DNA of 64,000 nt from a virus. The stretch's first letter is position 1. Every line of letters begins with the position of its first letter. Of this stretch, positions 23,883 through 30,998 are shown one piece after another. The stretch covers positions 1 to 64,000 of IMG/VR virus record IMGVR_UViG_3300032236_001159, one strand, 5' to 3'. The notes under the pieces were generated by a model. The model was not told where the DNA came from and ran no database searches. It saw only the letters and a program-made list of their open reading frames with translations. Position numbers and translations under genes: made by a program.

Positions 23883-24314
23883 TTAATGGTCAAATCTATC
23901 ATAACCTTCATCAGGAAAGGTTGCAAATCGTACTTTATACTGTTGTGTTTCATCAATAATCTGTAAAGAGTATAAAAATAATTTTTCATAATATTCTTTA
24001 TAACGATTTATTCCTAGGAATAAATCTTCAATAGTGTCAAAATTGCGACTTTTTGACACTATTGGATATTCTCGTTGTCTTTTTTCACAAAAATATAAAT
24101 TATTTGGAGAACAAATGAAATGGTCAAATAATGAACAAATTTTAATTATTTCATCTTTTGGTGGATCAATAGTTTTGACTCCAGATCCACCAAATCGATC
24201 AAATTCCCATCCATTTATAATTTCCCTTTTACGATTTTCAAAAAATAACCGATACCAAGTTTCAAAAGAAGTTAAATGCTTATCGTTGCTGTTTATTTTC
24301 ATGGTTAAATCCAT
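23883..24314 (-). CDS. Hypothetical protein, 143 residues
   Basis: 143 residues, or 139 if translation starts at ATG 24302, which has GGAT nearby. Rich in aromatic residues, Asp and Lys; contains FETWYRLFFENRKREI and ICSLFDHFICSPNNLYF. No family recognised. It overlaps the preceding gene by ten bases and sits in the clamp operon between gp45 and gp44. No signal peptide or transmembrane helix. Confidence 0.65.
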   Translation of the reverse strand: MDLTMKINSNDKHLTSFETWYRLFFENRKREIINGWEFDRFGGSGVKTIDPPKDEIIKICSLFDHFICSPNNLYFCEKRQREYPIVSKSRNFDTIEDLFLGINRYKEYYEKLFLYSLQIIDETQQYKVRFATFPDEGYDRFDH

Positions 24315-24832
24315 TCGGGTTTTCTTTCGGGAATACGAAGATAATTATCCTTCACCCAAGGTTTGGAGGCAATATACATTTTGTAGGCAGTGAATGTATC
24401 AATGCTTTCATCAAGTTTGTATTCGTCAGGCATTGCCCTTGTGAATTCTACCACATTATTGTAGATGTGAAGACTTTTGCCAGAGTTATCAAGAAAGATA
24501 ACTTCTGCTGCTTGAAGACCATCGAAGCAAGCATGAATTTTGCCATAACGATGCCGATACTCATTACACAGGGCATACCCGTGCCGAATCAACCAGGCAA
24601 GGTTCTCATGGGATTTTGCTGCCCATTGAGTACAGGGATGATTACGGAAGGCACCTTTCTCCGTATTATAAGGGGTGCCATCCTTCTTGGGAATGGTTCC
24701 CCAATTATAATACCACTTGGAGTAGATGATAGAAATTAGTTGACATGTCTCCAAGGGCATTTTCACTATATGTTTGTCAGGAAGTGCCACAGCAGAAAGA
24801 ACTGGGCACTGATCATTCACAAAGATGTTCAT
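24305..24832 (-). CDS. Conserved phage protein, possible pyrimidine-dimer glycosylase-like family
   Basis: 175 residues. The N-terminus MNIFVNDQCPVLSAVALPDKH followed by IVKMPLETCQLI matches a widespread phage family with a DKHxVKMxxE motif; members are often annotated as pyrimidine dimer DNA glycosylase-like, but the assignment is uncertain. Also seen: HPCTQWAAKSHENLAWLIRHGYALCNEY, typical of the same family. It is located directly after gp45, which would suit a DNA-repair role. Confidence in the family is good, in the activity low. Confidence 0.7.
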   Translation of the reverse strand: MNIFVNDQCPVLSAVALPDKHIVKMPLETCQLISIIYSKWYYNWGTIPKKDGTPYNTEKGAFRNHPCTQWAAKSHENLAWLIRHGYALCNEYRHRYGKIHACFDGLQAAEVIFLDNSGKSLHIYNNVVEFTRAMPDEYKLDESIDTFTAYKMYIASKPWVKDNYLRIPERKPEWI

Positions 24833-24848
24833 AATATAAAAAATAAAA

Positions 24849-25514
24849 TTATTTGAATTGAGAATCAGGTTCCATTGGAATCCAATAATTCAAATTATAC
24901 TTCTCATTTGTGAATTGGGAAATAAGTTTAGATGAAATCACAACATCATAATTTGTTGGAATAATTTTAAGATTTTCAACTTTAAAATTAAAAACAAATT
25001 CTTTATCAGTTTCTCCCACGGTAATTGAATACTCATTGGAAGTATCAGTTCTCTTATCTCTTACAACCAAACGAATTACACCAGCATCACCAATTACAGA
25101 TAGATCATTTAATTGATATACCGCAGATGCTTTTTTCAATTTATCTAAATGGGAATGATCAAGTTGAAAACAAACATCTTTGGAAGGAAGTTCAATTTCT
25201 TTTTCTGGCGCAGATACAATTACTTCTGGGTCAGCAAAGAAATATTTTACCTTACGTTTTCCTTCCCGAATCACAAGATAATTATCATTTGAGAAATCAA
25301 GTTCTGGATCTTGGTGAAGACTAAGACCATTTAGAAATTGATTCAAATCATAAATTGCAAAGTCTTTTGGGAATTCTTCTTCGACTTCTGCCTGAGCTAA
25401 AATAGTTTTTATTACAGACATAGTGCGAATTTTTGATCCACTTTTCACAAGAATAGATTGATTAATTGACGCAAAGTTTTTAAGAATTGAAATCGTATTT
25501 TCGGATAGTTTCAT
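24849..25514 (-). CDS. gp45: Sliding clamp, gp45
   Basis: Trimeric processivity factor for gp43 and, in T4, the co-activator of late transcription with gp55 and gp33. 221 residues (T4 gp45 228). Seen: MKLSENTISILKNFASINQS with ILVKSGSKIRTMSVIKTIL, the FAIYDLNQFLNGL strand and DFSNDNYLVIREGKRKVKYFFADP, a classic clamp pattern. ATG overlaps the upstream stop by four bases. The unit is driven from the sigma70-like promoter 25844-25872. The late-promoter octamers in this window fit the presence of both gp45 and gp55. Confidence 0.96.
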   Translation of the reverse strand: MKLSENTISILKNFASINQSILVKSGSKIRTMSVIKTILAQAEVEEEFPKDFAIYDLNQFLNGLSLHQDPELDFSNDNYLVIREGKRKVKYFFADPEVIVSAPEKEIELPSKDVCFQLDHSHLDKLKKASAVYQLNDLSVIGDAGVIRLVVRDKRTDTSNEYSITVGETDKEFVFNFKVENLKIIPTNYDVVISSKLISQFTNEKYNLNYWIPMEPDSQFK

Positions 25515-25819
25515 TTAAATTCACCCAATCCATTATCAACACGGCTATAATGCTTATCGAAGTGAAGAAGTAGCATAGCATAGTGAATGACCTTAAGTAA
25601 ATCACGCTTGTTACGCCCGTTTTTCTGTCCATACCTAGACCCATATTTCAAGATGTTCACTTGACAGAAGTCTTGTGCAAGTCCTTTGGAAGCAGCCAAA
25701 TCGATGGTTTGAATATCTTCATATCCTTCTTCACTACCAACATAATGGCTGCCATATGTACTCAGAACATATTCGGTTATATCTTTTAGAATTTGTTCTT
25801 CATTGTACTTCCATTTCAT
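25511..25819 (-). CDS. DUF3310-type protein
   Basis: 102 residues. The C-terminal half, VNILKYGSRYGQKNGRNKRDLLK then VIHYAMLLLHF, matches DUF3310, a small helical family common in phages and often placed near nucleotide or DNA-metabolism genes; its biochemical function is unknown. ATG 25819 is the first gene after promoter 25844-25872 and overlaps gp45 by four bases. No membrane segment or signal. Confidence 0.78.
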   Translation of the reverse strand: MKWKYNEEQILKDITEYVLSTYGSHYVGSEEGYEDIQTIDLAASKGLAQDFCQVNILKYGSRYGQKNGRNKRDLLKVIHYAMLLLHFDKHYSRVDNGLGEFK

Positions 25820-25843
25820 AATCTATAATCAAACTACTTTAAA

Positions 25844-25872
25844 ATAGTAGCACAAAAAACAAGAAAAGTCAA
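25844..25872 (-). promoter_or_regulatory. Sigma70-like promoter for the gp45 unit
   Basis: -35 TTGACT (25867-25872), 17-base spacer, -10 TACTAT (25844-25849). It overlaps the gp46 stop codon and starts the DUF3310-gp45-gp44-gp62-regA unit, which ends at terminator 20291-20307. Confidence 0.65.
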
Positions 25873-27836
25873 GTTAGTATCTTAGAGAATCCTTTCACTT
25901 TTTCAAATGTGATGATTTTATCGAACTTATCAATCAATTCATCTGTCTTATGTGAAATCACAAACACATTAGTATCTTTAATAACATACTTAATAATTTT
26001 TGTGAAATAATCAGTTCCAGTATTATCCAAAGAACTATCAAAAACTTCATCTAAAATTAAAAGATTTGTAGAAACACTATTTTTCATTCTAGCAATTTCT
26101 CTCCAAGTAAAAAGAATTGCTAAGTTAATTCTCATCTTTTCACCTTCACTAAAACTTTCATAACTAAAATCTTCGTGAATAGGAGATTTAATATGCTCCT
26201 TGAATTCATCATCAAGAGTAAAGTTGATATAAAAATCCATCAATTGAAGGTACTTATTGATTTGTTGATTCATCAATGGAATATACTTTTGAATAATCTT
26301 AGATTTAACTCCACCATCCTTCATTAAAAGTTGAGCAAAGTCGAAATAATTTACACTTTCTTTATATTTTGATTTCTTTTTAAAATTATCAATTTGTTCT
26401 TTTTTTAATTTTTCTAATTTTTCGTGTTCGGTACTTCGATTTTTAAGTTGTTCTGTAATGGTTCGAATTTCATTTTCCAAATCCTTGATCTGTCTTCTAG
26501 TAGCATTAATTTTAATATTATTTTGGGAAATATTATTTGTAAGTTTTGAAATTTCTTTCGTGAGGATATTAAATTTACTTTCTCTTTCCTCTTCTTCTTT
26601 AATTGCTTTCTCTAATTCTTCATATCCAGTTTGCATCTCCTTCACTTTATCTTGAGAATCTTTGAGTTTTTTTATTCTAAATTCTTCATCAATGGACTGG
26701 GTACAAGTAGGACATATCGTATTTTCATTAAAGAATTTATGTTCTTCGGCAATTGATGATATTTTTTGACTAATTTTTCCTTTTAAATTTCCAAGTTTAC
26801 GAAGTTTTTCTGCATATCCTGTTATTTCATCTTGCTCTTGAATATATTTACTAAGTGGGTCTTCAAGGGAAGAGTTATATTCCATAAGATCATTGATTTC
26901 GACATCTAAATCGGAAATTTTCCGATTATTAATATCAATCTTTTCATTTCCACGATTTTCCAATTCTTCAATAAATTCAGTCTGCATTAAAATCTTTTCA
27001 TCAATTGATTTTTCGAGCAAAGTGAATTCTTTTATTTTTTCATTTGAATTTCTTATTTTTTCTTTTAAAATGGAATTCATTGTTGAAAATATTTTAATGT
27101 CCAATAAGTCTTCCACAACTTCACGACGATGTGCTGCCGAAAGTTGCATAAAAGGTACAAAGGACGCACTTCCAAGAATTACAATTTGAGTAAATGATTT
27201 ATAATTTAATTTGAGTATTGTATCTTCTAAGTATTTTTGCTGGTCGTTTGATGCTGCTACCTGATTTTGCAAAACACCATCGATCCAAATTTCAAAAATG
27301 TTTGGCTTAATTCCCCTTATGACTTTATATTCTTTATCGGAAATATTAAATTCAACTTCAACTAAACATTCTTTTTCATTGGTCGAATTGATCATTTGAT
27401 TTTTTACAATCTTTCTAAATGCTTTATTGAATAGAACAAAACATAAAGCATCTAACATTGTTGAGTTATGAGACAATATTCCATTAGTATAAAATCTATG
27501 ATTATTTGAATTTACTGTAAAATCATACATATTTTCATAGACATCATACAATTTCACACATTTGACCATTTCTGGCCCATCTTTGGTCATAATATAAGAT
27601 TCATCAGGTATGAGATTTTTTACAAAAATCTCATTATAATTCTCTGTGAATAATATATGATCATCAGCGCATTCCAACACCAAACCATTATAAGTTTCTA
27701 TTCTCCATTTTTGATATGGAATTGTTTTATGGATGTGCGTAACTTCTTCCCATCCGGTATCTGTTTCAATTTCCCAGTCGGTTAGATTTATACTATTGAT
27801 AAATTTTCTATTTACTGTTTCAGAAAGTTCAAACAT
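25869..27836 (-). CDS. gp46: C-intein (124 aa) fused to gp46 C-terminal extein
   Basis: 655 residues in two parts. Residues 1-124 are the C-terminal half of a split intein: block B GLVLECADDH (51-60, Thr of TxxH replaced by Ala), block F MYDFTVNSNNHRFY (103-116) and block G NGILSHN ending at Asn124. From Ser125 the protein is gp46: STMLDALCFVLFNKAF completes the P-loop, with the CPTC zinc hook, coiled coils, FSEGEKMRINLAIL signature and LLILDEVFD Walker B. Splicing joins residue 125 to Lys40 of the 28857-29075 product, giving 571 residues (T4 gp46 560). Its start overlaps the endonuclease ORF by 25 bases. Confidence 0.95.
   Translation of the reverse strand: MFELSETVNRKFINSINLTDWEIETDTGWEEVTHIHKTIPYQKWRIETYNGLVLECADDHILFTENYNEIFVKNLIPDESYIMTKDGPEMVKCVKLYDVYENMYDFTVNSNNHRFYTNGILSHNSTMLDALCFVLFNKAFRKIVKNQMINSTNEKECLVEVEFNISDKEYKVIRGIKPNIFEIWIDGVLQNQVAASNDQQKYLEDTILKLNYKSFTQIVILGSASFVPFMQLSAAHRREVVEDLLDIKIFSTMNSILKEKIRNSNEKIKEFTLLEKSIDEKILMQTEFIEELENRGNEKIDINNRKISDLDVEINDLMEYNSSLEDPLSKYIQEQDEITGYAEKLRKLGNLKGKISQKISSIAEEHKFFNENTICPTCTQSIDEEFRIKKLKDSQDKVKEMQTGYEELEKAIKEEEERESKFNILTKEISKLTNNISQNNIKINATRRQIKDLENEIRTITEQLKNRSTEHEKLEKLKKEQIDNFKKKSKYKESVNYFDFAQLLMKDGGVKSKIIQKYIPLMNQQINKYLQLMDFYINFTLDDEFKEHIKSPIHEDFSYESFSEGEKMRINLAILFTWREIARMKNSVSTNLLILDEVFDSSLDNTGTDYFTKIIKYVIKDTNVFVISHKTDELIDKFDKIITFEKVKGFSKILT
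27465..27836 (-). other. C-intein coding segment (blocks B, F, G)
   Basis: Codes for residues 1-124 of the 25869-27836 protein. It ends with His-Asn followed by Ser+1, the chemistry of a class 1 intein with a serine C-extein nucleophile. The codon boundary Asn (27465-27467) / Ser (27462-27464) was read directly. Confidence 0.93.
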
Positions 27837-28876
27837 TCTTCAATTACCTTTTCTTTTTTAAATTTGTAATCATTTTCATTTACTCTATGAATTAAATATC
27901 CATACTTTTTATAAATTTCATCTCTCTCTTCATCTCTATTTTTATTGCCCCTACCAACCAATCCGTGCCAATAAGTACCATCAAATTCAATTATTTTTTT
28001 GCTATTTGTATCTATAAAATCTGGAAGTAACAATTTATCTAATTTTAATCTCAACTCATTATTTTTTCCAGATTTATCTGGTTTTTTATTTTCGTCAAGT
28101 TCTGCAAAAAATATGCTATCCAAAGAGTTCAAATGTGAAGAAATTTCCCAAAATAACAATTGAGATATTTTTGAAAAATTTGATTTTCTATAAGATTTGT
28201 GCCACTTTTCTTGTCTATCTAGCCATTTCTTTTTTCCATCTTTTTCACCATATTTTTCAATACATTTTTTAAGAGTGAAAGTAGATTGTTCTTGTGATAT
28301 TTTTTCTCTTGCTTCCACTTCATTAAATCCTCTAACAATCCAATATTCAATACATCTTTTTGATGATACTCTTTGGATTTTATTGTTATCTTTTGCTTTT
28401 TTAGATCCTTTGTTGTTGTTTTTTTCTTTCTGTTTTTTTGCCAATTCTATGGATTCTTCTTCATTATAACCTGCTTTTAACCAATATTCTTTTCTAATTG
28501 GTCTTCTTGAATCTCTTTCATAATTTGCCTCACTTTCTGTATAATTTTTACCAGTATTTGGATTTATTTTAGAAGTCCAAAATTCTTTTGAATATGGACT
28601 TACATTTCCTTTCATAGAATTTTTCTTTGATTTAAAATGTGCCTCACCCTCTCCCCATCCACGAGAAATCCAATATTGTTTTGTGTGCTTTCCCATCTCT
28701 GGAAGTGAAAGAAGTTTAGACACATAAGATTTGCATTTTACGACATTTGATGCTTCTGGAACACTTTGAAGTTCTATAAAAAGTTTTTGTCTTAAATCAG
28801 GATGAAGATTTTGTATCTTTTCATCAAGACATTCTTCAATTTTTTCTTGAATGGTTCTACTTCTTTTGTGCGTCAT
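27812..28876 (-). CDS. Vsr-like homing endonuclease nested between intein halves
   Basis: 354 residues with its own AGGGGA Shine-Dalgarno before ATG 28876. Residues about 60-195 carry four degenerate YW/FW modules (68-69, 99-100, 131-132, 178-179; for example EYWLKAGYNEEES and EYWIVRGFNEVEA), likely DNA-binding. Then come EKYGEKDGKKKWLDRQEKW and a C-terminal Vsr/PD-(D/E)XK nuclease core: Asp286, then KKIIEFDGTYWHG with Glu297, Asp299 and His304. It overlaps the N-intein ORF by 20 bases and the C-intein ORF by 25. This is the layout of fractured genes with split inteins plus a Vsr-like endonuclease; predicted to cut intein-less gp46. Confidence 0.9.
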   Translation of the reverse strand: MTHKRSRTIQEKIEECLDEKIQNLHPDLRQKLFIELQSVPEASNVVKCKSYVSKLLSLPEMGKHTKQYWISRGWGEGEAHFKSKKNSMKGNVSPYSKEFWTSKINPNTGKNYTESEANYERDSRRPIRKEYWLKAGYNEEESIELAKKQKEKNNNKGSKKAKDNNKIQRVSSKRCIEYWIVRGFNEVEAREKISQEQSTFTLKKCIEKYGEKDGKKKWLDRQEKWHKSYRKSNFSKISQLLFWEISSHLNSLDSIFFAELDENKKPDKSGKNNELRLKLDKLLLPDFIDTNSKKIIEFDGTYWHGLVGRGNKNRDEERDEIYKKYGYLIHRVNENDYKFKKEKVIEECLNFLKQ

Positions 28877-29075
28877 AAAAGTCCCCTACTGTGGTTTCTA
28901 AAATTTCTCCGGTAATTTTATTTCTTACCTTTATTTTAGTATTTATACAAAAACACTTACCAGAACCATTAGTTCCAACAATCAATGTCGTAGGAACTTC
29001 GGTAAAATTAATTTCTGTTGGTGTATTTCCAGAAGACAAAAAATTTTTAAATTTTATTCGCTTGAATAGTATCAT
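28857..29075 (-). CDS. gp46: gp46 N-terminal extein (40 aa) fused to N-intein (32 aa)
   Basis: 72 residues. Residues 1-40 are the start of gp46 (MILFKRIKFKNFLSSG ... LIVGTNGSGK), ending at the Lys of Walker A. Residues 41-72 are an N-intein: block A CFCINTKIKV, then RNKITGEILETTVGDFYD and a stop. T4 gp46 has the same P-loop followed at once by STML, so the intein cuts exactly between Lys and Ser. The N-intein is very short and contains only block A, an atypical split. It overlaps the preceding 94-residue gene by 29 bases. Only trans-splicing would restore the ATPase. Confidence 0.95.
   Translation of the reverse strand: MILFKRIKFKNFLSSGNTPTEINFTEVPTTLIVGTNGSGKCFCINTKIKVRNKITGEILETTVGDFYDAQKK
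28860..28955 (-). other. N-intein coding segment (block A only)
   Basis: Codes for the 32 residues from Cys41 (codon 28953-28955) to the stop. Cys1 of the intein follows Lys40 (28956-28958) directly. A short N-intein like this is known from a few phage-derived atypically split inteins. Confidence 0.92.
28940..28947 (-). promoter_or_regulatory. Candidate late promoter TATAAATA inside the N-intein
   Basis: Perfect T4-type late octamer on the minus strand, 64 bases upstream of the endonuclease start. It could give late transcription of the endonuclease ORF (and the C-intein-gp46 part) without the gp46 N-part. It lies within coding sequence of an AT-rich genome, so chance occurrence is possible. 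Confidence 0.45.
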
Positions 29076-29331
29076 ATTCTCTTGGTGGTATTACAAAATC
29101 ATTTGAATTAATTATAACATAATTGTACCCATACATCTCACATGTTTTTATTACTAGATGATCATCAACTTCAACTACATCCATTTCTGGATAATCTTCC
29201 GCTTCTAATAGTCCAGAATAACGTTCAGCATCATCAATATCTTCGAAAAGATACAAAGCTCTTTCACCATCTTCGTCAATTACGGAATATGCTCCCTCAT
29301 CTTCTTTTCCTTTAATCGTAAGTATATACAT
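29047..29331 (-). CDS. Conserved cyanophage-type hypothetical protein, 94 residues
   Basis: 94 residues, acidic. MYILTIKGKEDEGAYSVIDED then ALYLFEDIDDAERYSGLLEAEDYPEM resembles DUF3110-like proteins found between gp47 and gp46 in T4-like marine phages. ATG 29331 overlaps the gp47 stop by one base, and its end overlaps gp46 N-part by 29 bases, so it is co-translated with the nuclease genes. It may be an accessory to gp46/gp47; no function is known. Confidence 0.78.
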   Translation of the reverse strand: MYILTIKGKEDEGAYSVIDEDGERALYLFEDIDDAERYSGLLEAEDYPEMDVVEVDDHLVIKTCEMYGYNYVIINSNDFVIPPREYDTIQANKI

Positions 29332-30374
29332 CAGGTTGCTTCCAATGCTTCTTTATATACATCTCGAAGTAGTTTTTTGATTATAGTTTTATCCAAACCA
29401 AATTCTGCCTCTTCTACATATTTATCTAAAATGGATAAAGTATCTTCGGCAGATATTTCTTCACAATCCACACTTTCATCATCAATATCAACAATTTCTA
29501 CAACTTTCAAATCCAAAGGTGAAGATTTTACAATTTCATCTAAAAATTTATCAAAATTTAATTGATTAGTTTTTTTTCTGACTATAATTTTTACAATTTT
29601 ATCTTTTAAAATTGAACAATCTATTTTTTTCGCATCACTATCTTCATAGTAGATTCTTTCAAATATATTGTATGGATTTTTAAAGTATTCTAATTCATAA
29701 GTATTGGTATCAAAAATATGAAATCCTCTAGTATCATCCACATCACTCCAAAACATTTGATAAGGATTTCCGAGGTAAAATACTTTTCCATTATCAGATT
29801 TAGTATGATAATGTCCGGTAAATACTCTATCAAATTTTTCAAATTTTTCAGTAGACAATCCATCAGTCATAATATGACCGGGATATGCAGAAAATCCATT
29901 CAACTCCAAATGACCAAAAACAACTTTTGCTTTGGTTTCTTGAATTAAATTAAAAGTTTCTTCTTCATTATCAGAACAAATCCAAGGAAGAACCAAAGAA
30001 TTCATTCCTCCAATACAAATTTCTGTTGGTCTTGAAATTGGTATTACATTATCATATTGTCTCAATAATCCATCAACTGCATTTACTTCATTAGAATTTT
30101 TATAATAAGAATCGTGATTTCCTACTATATTATAAACCGTAATTCCTAATTTTTCAAATCGGTCATAAACATTCTTCTTTGCCCATTCTAATGCCCAATA
30201 ATCAACACCTTTGCGATTATCAAAAGCATCTCCCAAATGAACTACTGTTTTGATTTTTCTTTTTTCTAATGTAGGAAAAAATACTTCATCATAAAATTTA
30301 GCAAAGTAGTCATGAAAAGATTTATTTGCTTTCTTGAATCCATAGTGAGTGTCTGTTACAAGTCCGAGTTTCAT
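29331..30374 (-). CDS. gp47: Recombination nuclease subunit gp47 (Mre11-like)
   Basis: Nuclease partner of gp46; together they process DNA ends for recombination-dependent replication, like Mre11/Rad50. 347 residues (T4 gp47 339). Seen: all calcineurin-like phosphoesterase motifs, GLVTDTHYGF, VVHLGDAFDNRK, YNIVGNHDSYY, VVFGHLEL and FTGHYHTKSD. It overlaps the gp55 stop by four bases. Since gp46 here is split by an intein, the complex depends on trans-splicing. Confidence 0.96.
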   Translation of the reverse strand: MKLGLVTDTHYGFKKANKSFHDYFAKFYDEVFFPTLEKRKIKTVVHLGDAFDNRKGVDYWALEWAKKNVYDRFEKLGITVYNIVGNHDSYYKNSNEVNAVDGLLRQYDNVIPISRPTEICIGGMNSLVLPWICSDNEEETFNLIQETKAKVVFGHLELNGFSAYPGHIMTDGLSTEKFEKFDRVFTGHYHTKSDNGKVFYLGNPYQMFWSDVDDTRGFHIFDTNTYELEYFKNPYNIFERIYYEDSDAKKIDCSILKDKIVKIIVRKKTNQLNFDKFLDEIVKSSPLDLKVVEIVDIDDESVDCEEISAEDTLSILDKYVEEAEFGLDKTIIKKLLRDVYKEALEAT

Positions 30375-30877
30375 TGATTCATCTTAATATGCACATTATC
30401 TTTAATTGTATTGTAGTCAGAATTAAATCCGGTTTCATCTGATGTGAACACTTCTTCAAATCCACTACGTTCAATTAATTTATCTTTAATTTCCATTTGC
30501 CTCTTTTCTCTTTGAATTCTGCGAAGAAAGGCATAATAAACAATTTGAGTAAAATAAGCAAATGGATTGGTTCTTTCTACATCAAAATTATGAATATATT
30601 GAACTGCATTTTCTACTCCATCACTTATCATATCTTCACGAAACATATAATTTACAAAATTTGGTCTATATGATAAGTGAGTAGCAATTTTTAAAAAACA
30701 ATCTCCAATATAATTTGGTATTTTTGGTTTTCCTTCCCAAGGTCCATTATTTGGAGGATACTTATCATATTTTTCAAAATATTTTTCCTTTGCGATATCA
30801 ATTTTCATTTTATATGCAATTAAAGCATCGTGAAAATCTTTATTATTTACATAATGTGGATTTTTTCTTTCTTTCAT
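30371..30877 (-). CDS. gp55: Late sigma factor gp55
   Basis: 168 residues (T4 gp55 185). It recruits host RNA polymerase to late promoters with the gp45 clamp. Seen: FLKIATHLSYRPNFVNYMFREDMISDGVENAVQYI, a sigma region 2-like helix pattern with a conserved IHNFD..RTNPFAYFTQIVYYAFLRRI block. Its promoter region has a good sigma70-like element (30904-30932), so host polymerase makes it early, and its product should then act at the NATAAATA sites found in this window. Confidence 0.93.
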   Translation of the reverse strand: MKERKNPHYVNNKDFHDALIAYKMKIDIAKEKYFEKYDKYPPNNGPWEGKPKIPNYIGDCFLKIATHLSYRPNFVNYMFREDMISDGVENAVQYIHNFDVERTNPFAYFTQIVYYAFLRRIQREKRQMEIKDKLIERSGFEEVFTSDETGFNSDYNTIKDNVHIKMNQ

Positions 30878-30903
30878 TATTTTATGAATTTTAATTTATC
30901 TCC

Positions 30904-30932
30904 ATTATATCACAATAATTGTTTATCCGCAA
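30904..30932 (-). promoter_or_regulatory. Sigma70-like promoter for the gp55-gp47-gp46 unit
   Basis: -35 TTGCGG (30927-30932, weak), 17-base spacer, perfect -10 TATAAT (30904-30909), 27 bases before ATG 30877. Gives host-polymerase expression of the late sigma factor and the nuclease genes. Confidence 0.7.
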
Positions 30933-30936
30933 AGAC

Positions 30937-30965
30937 TTGACATTGGTTTGGATAACAGTTAGAAT
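30937..30965 (+). promoter_or_regulatory. Candidate plus-strand sigma70 promoter
   Basis: -35 TTGACA (30937-30942), 17-base spacer, -10 TAGAAT (30960-30965), pointing towards the 3' end of the Lsm-like gene and uvsW on the antisense strand. It is almost back-to-back with the gp55 promoter. No plus-strand gene follows, so an antisense RNA is possible. Confidence 0.55.
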
Positions 30966-30998
30966 CACTCTGTTAGGGTTGATAGATAAGTTATATCT

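Noticed and set aside
25869-29075. gp46 as a broken pseudogene or frameshift
   Set aside because: Both halves carry exact intein ends (Cys1 after GSGK, His-Asn before Ser), and the intervening ORF is intact, so a functional split intein fits better.
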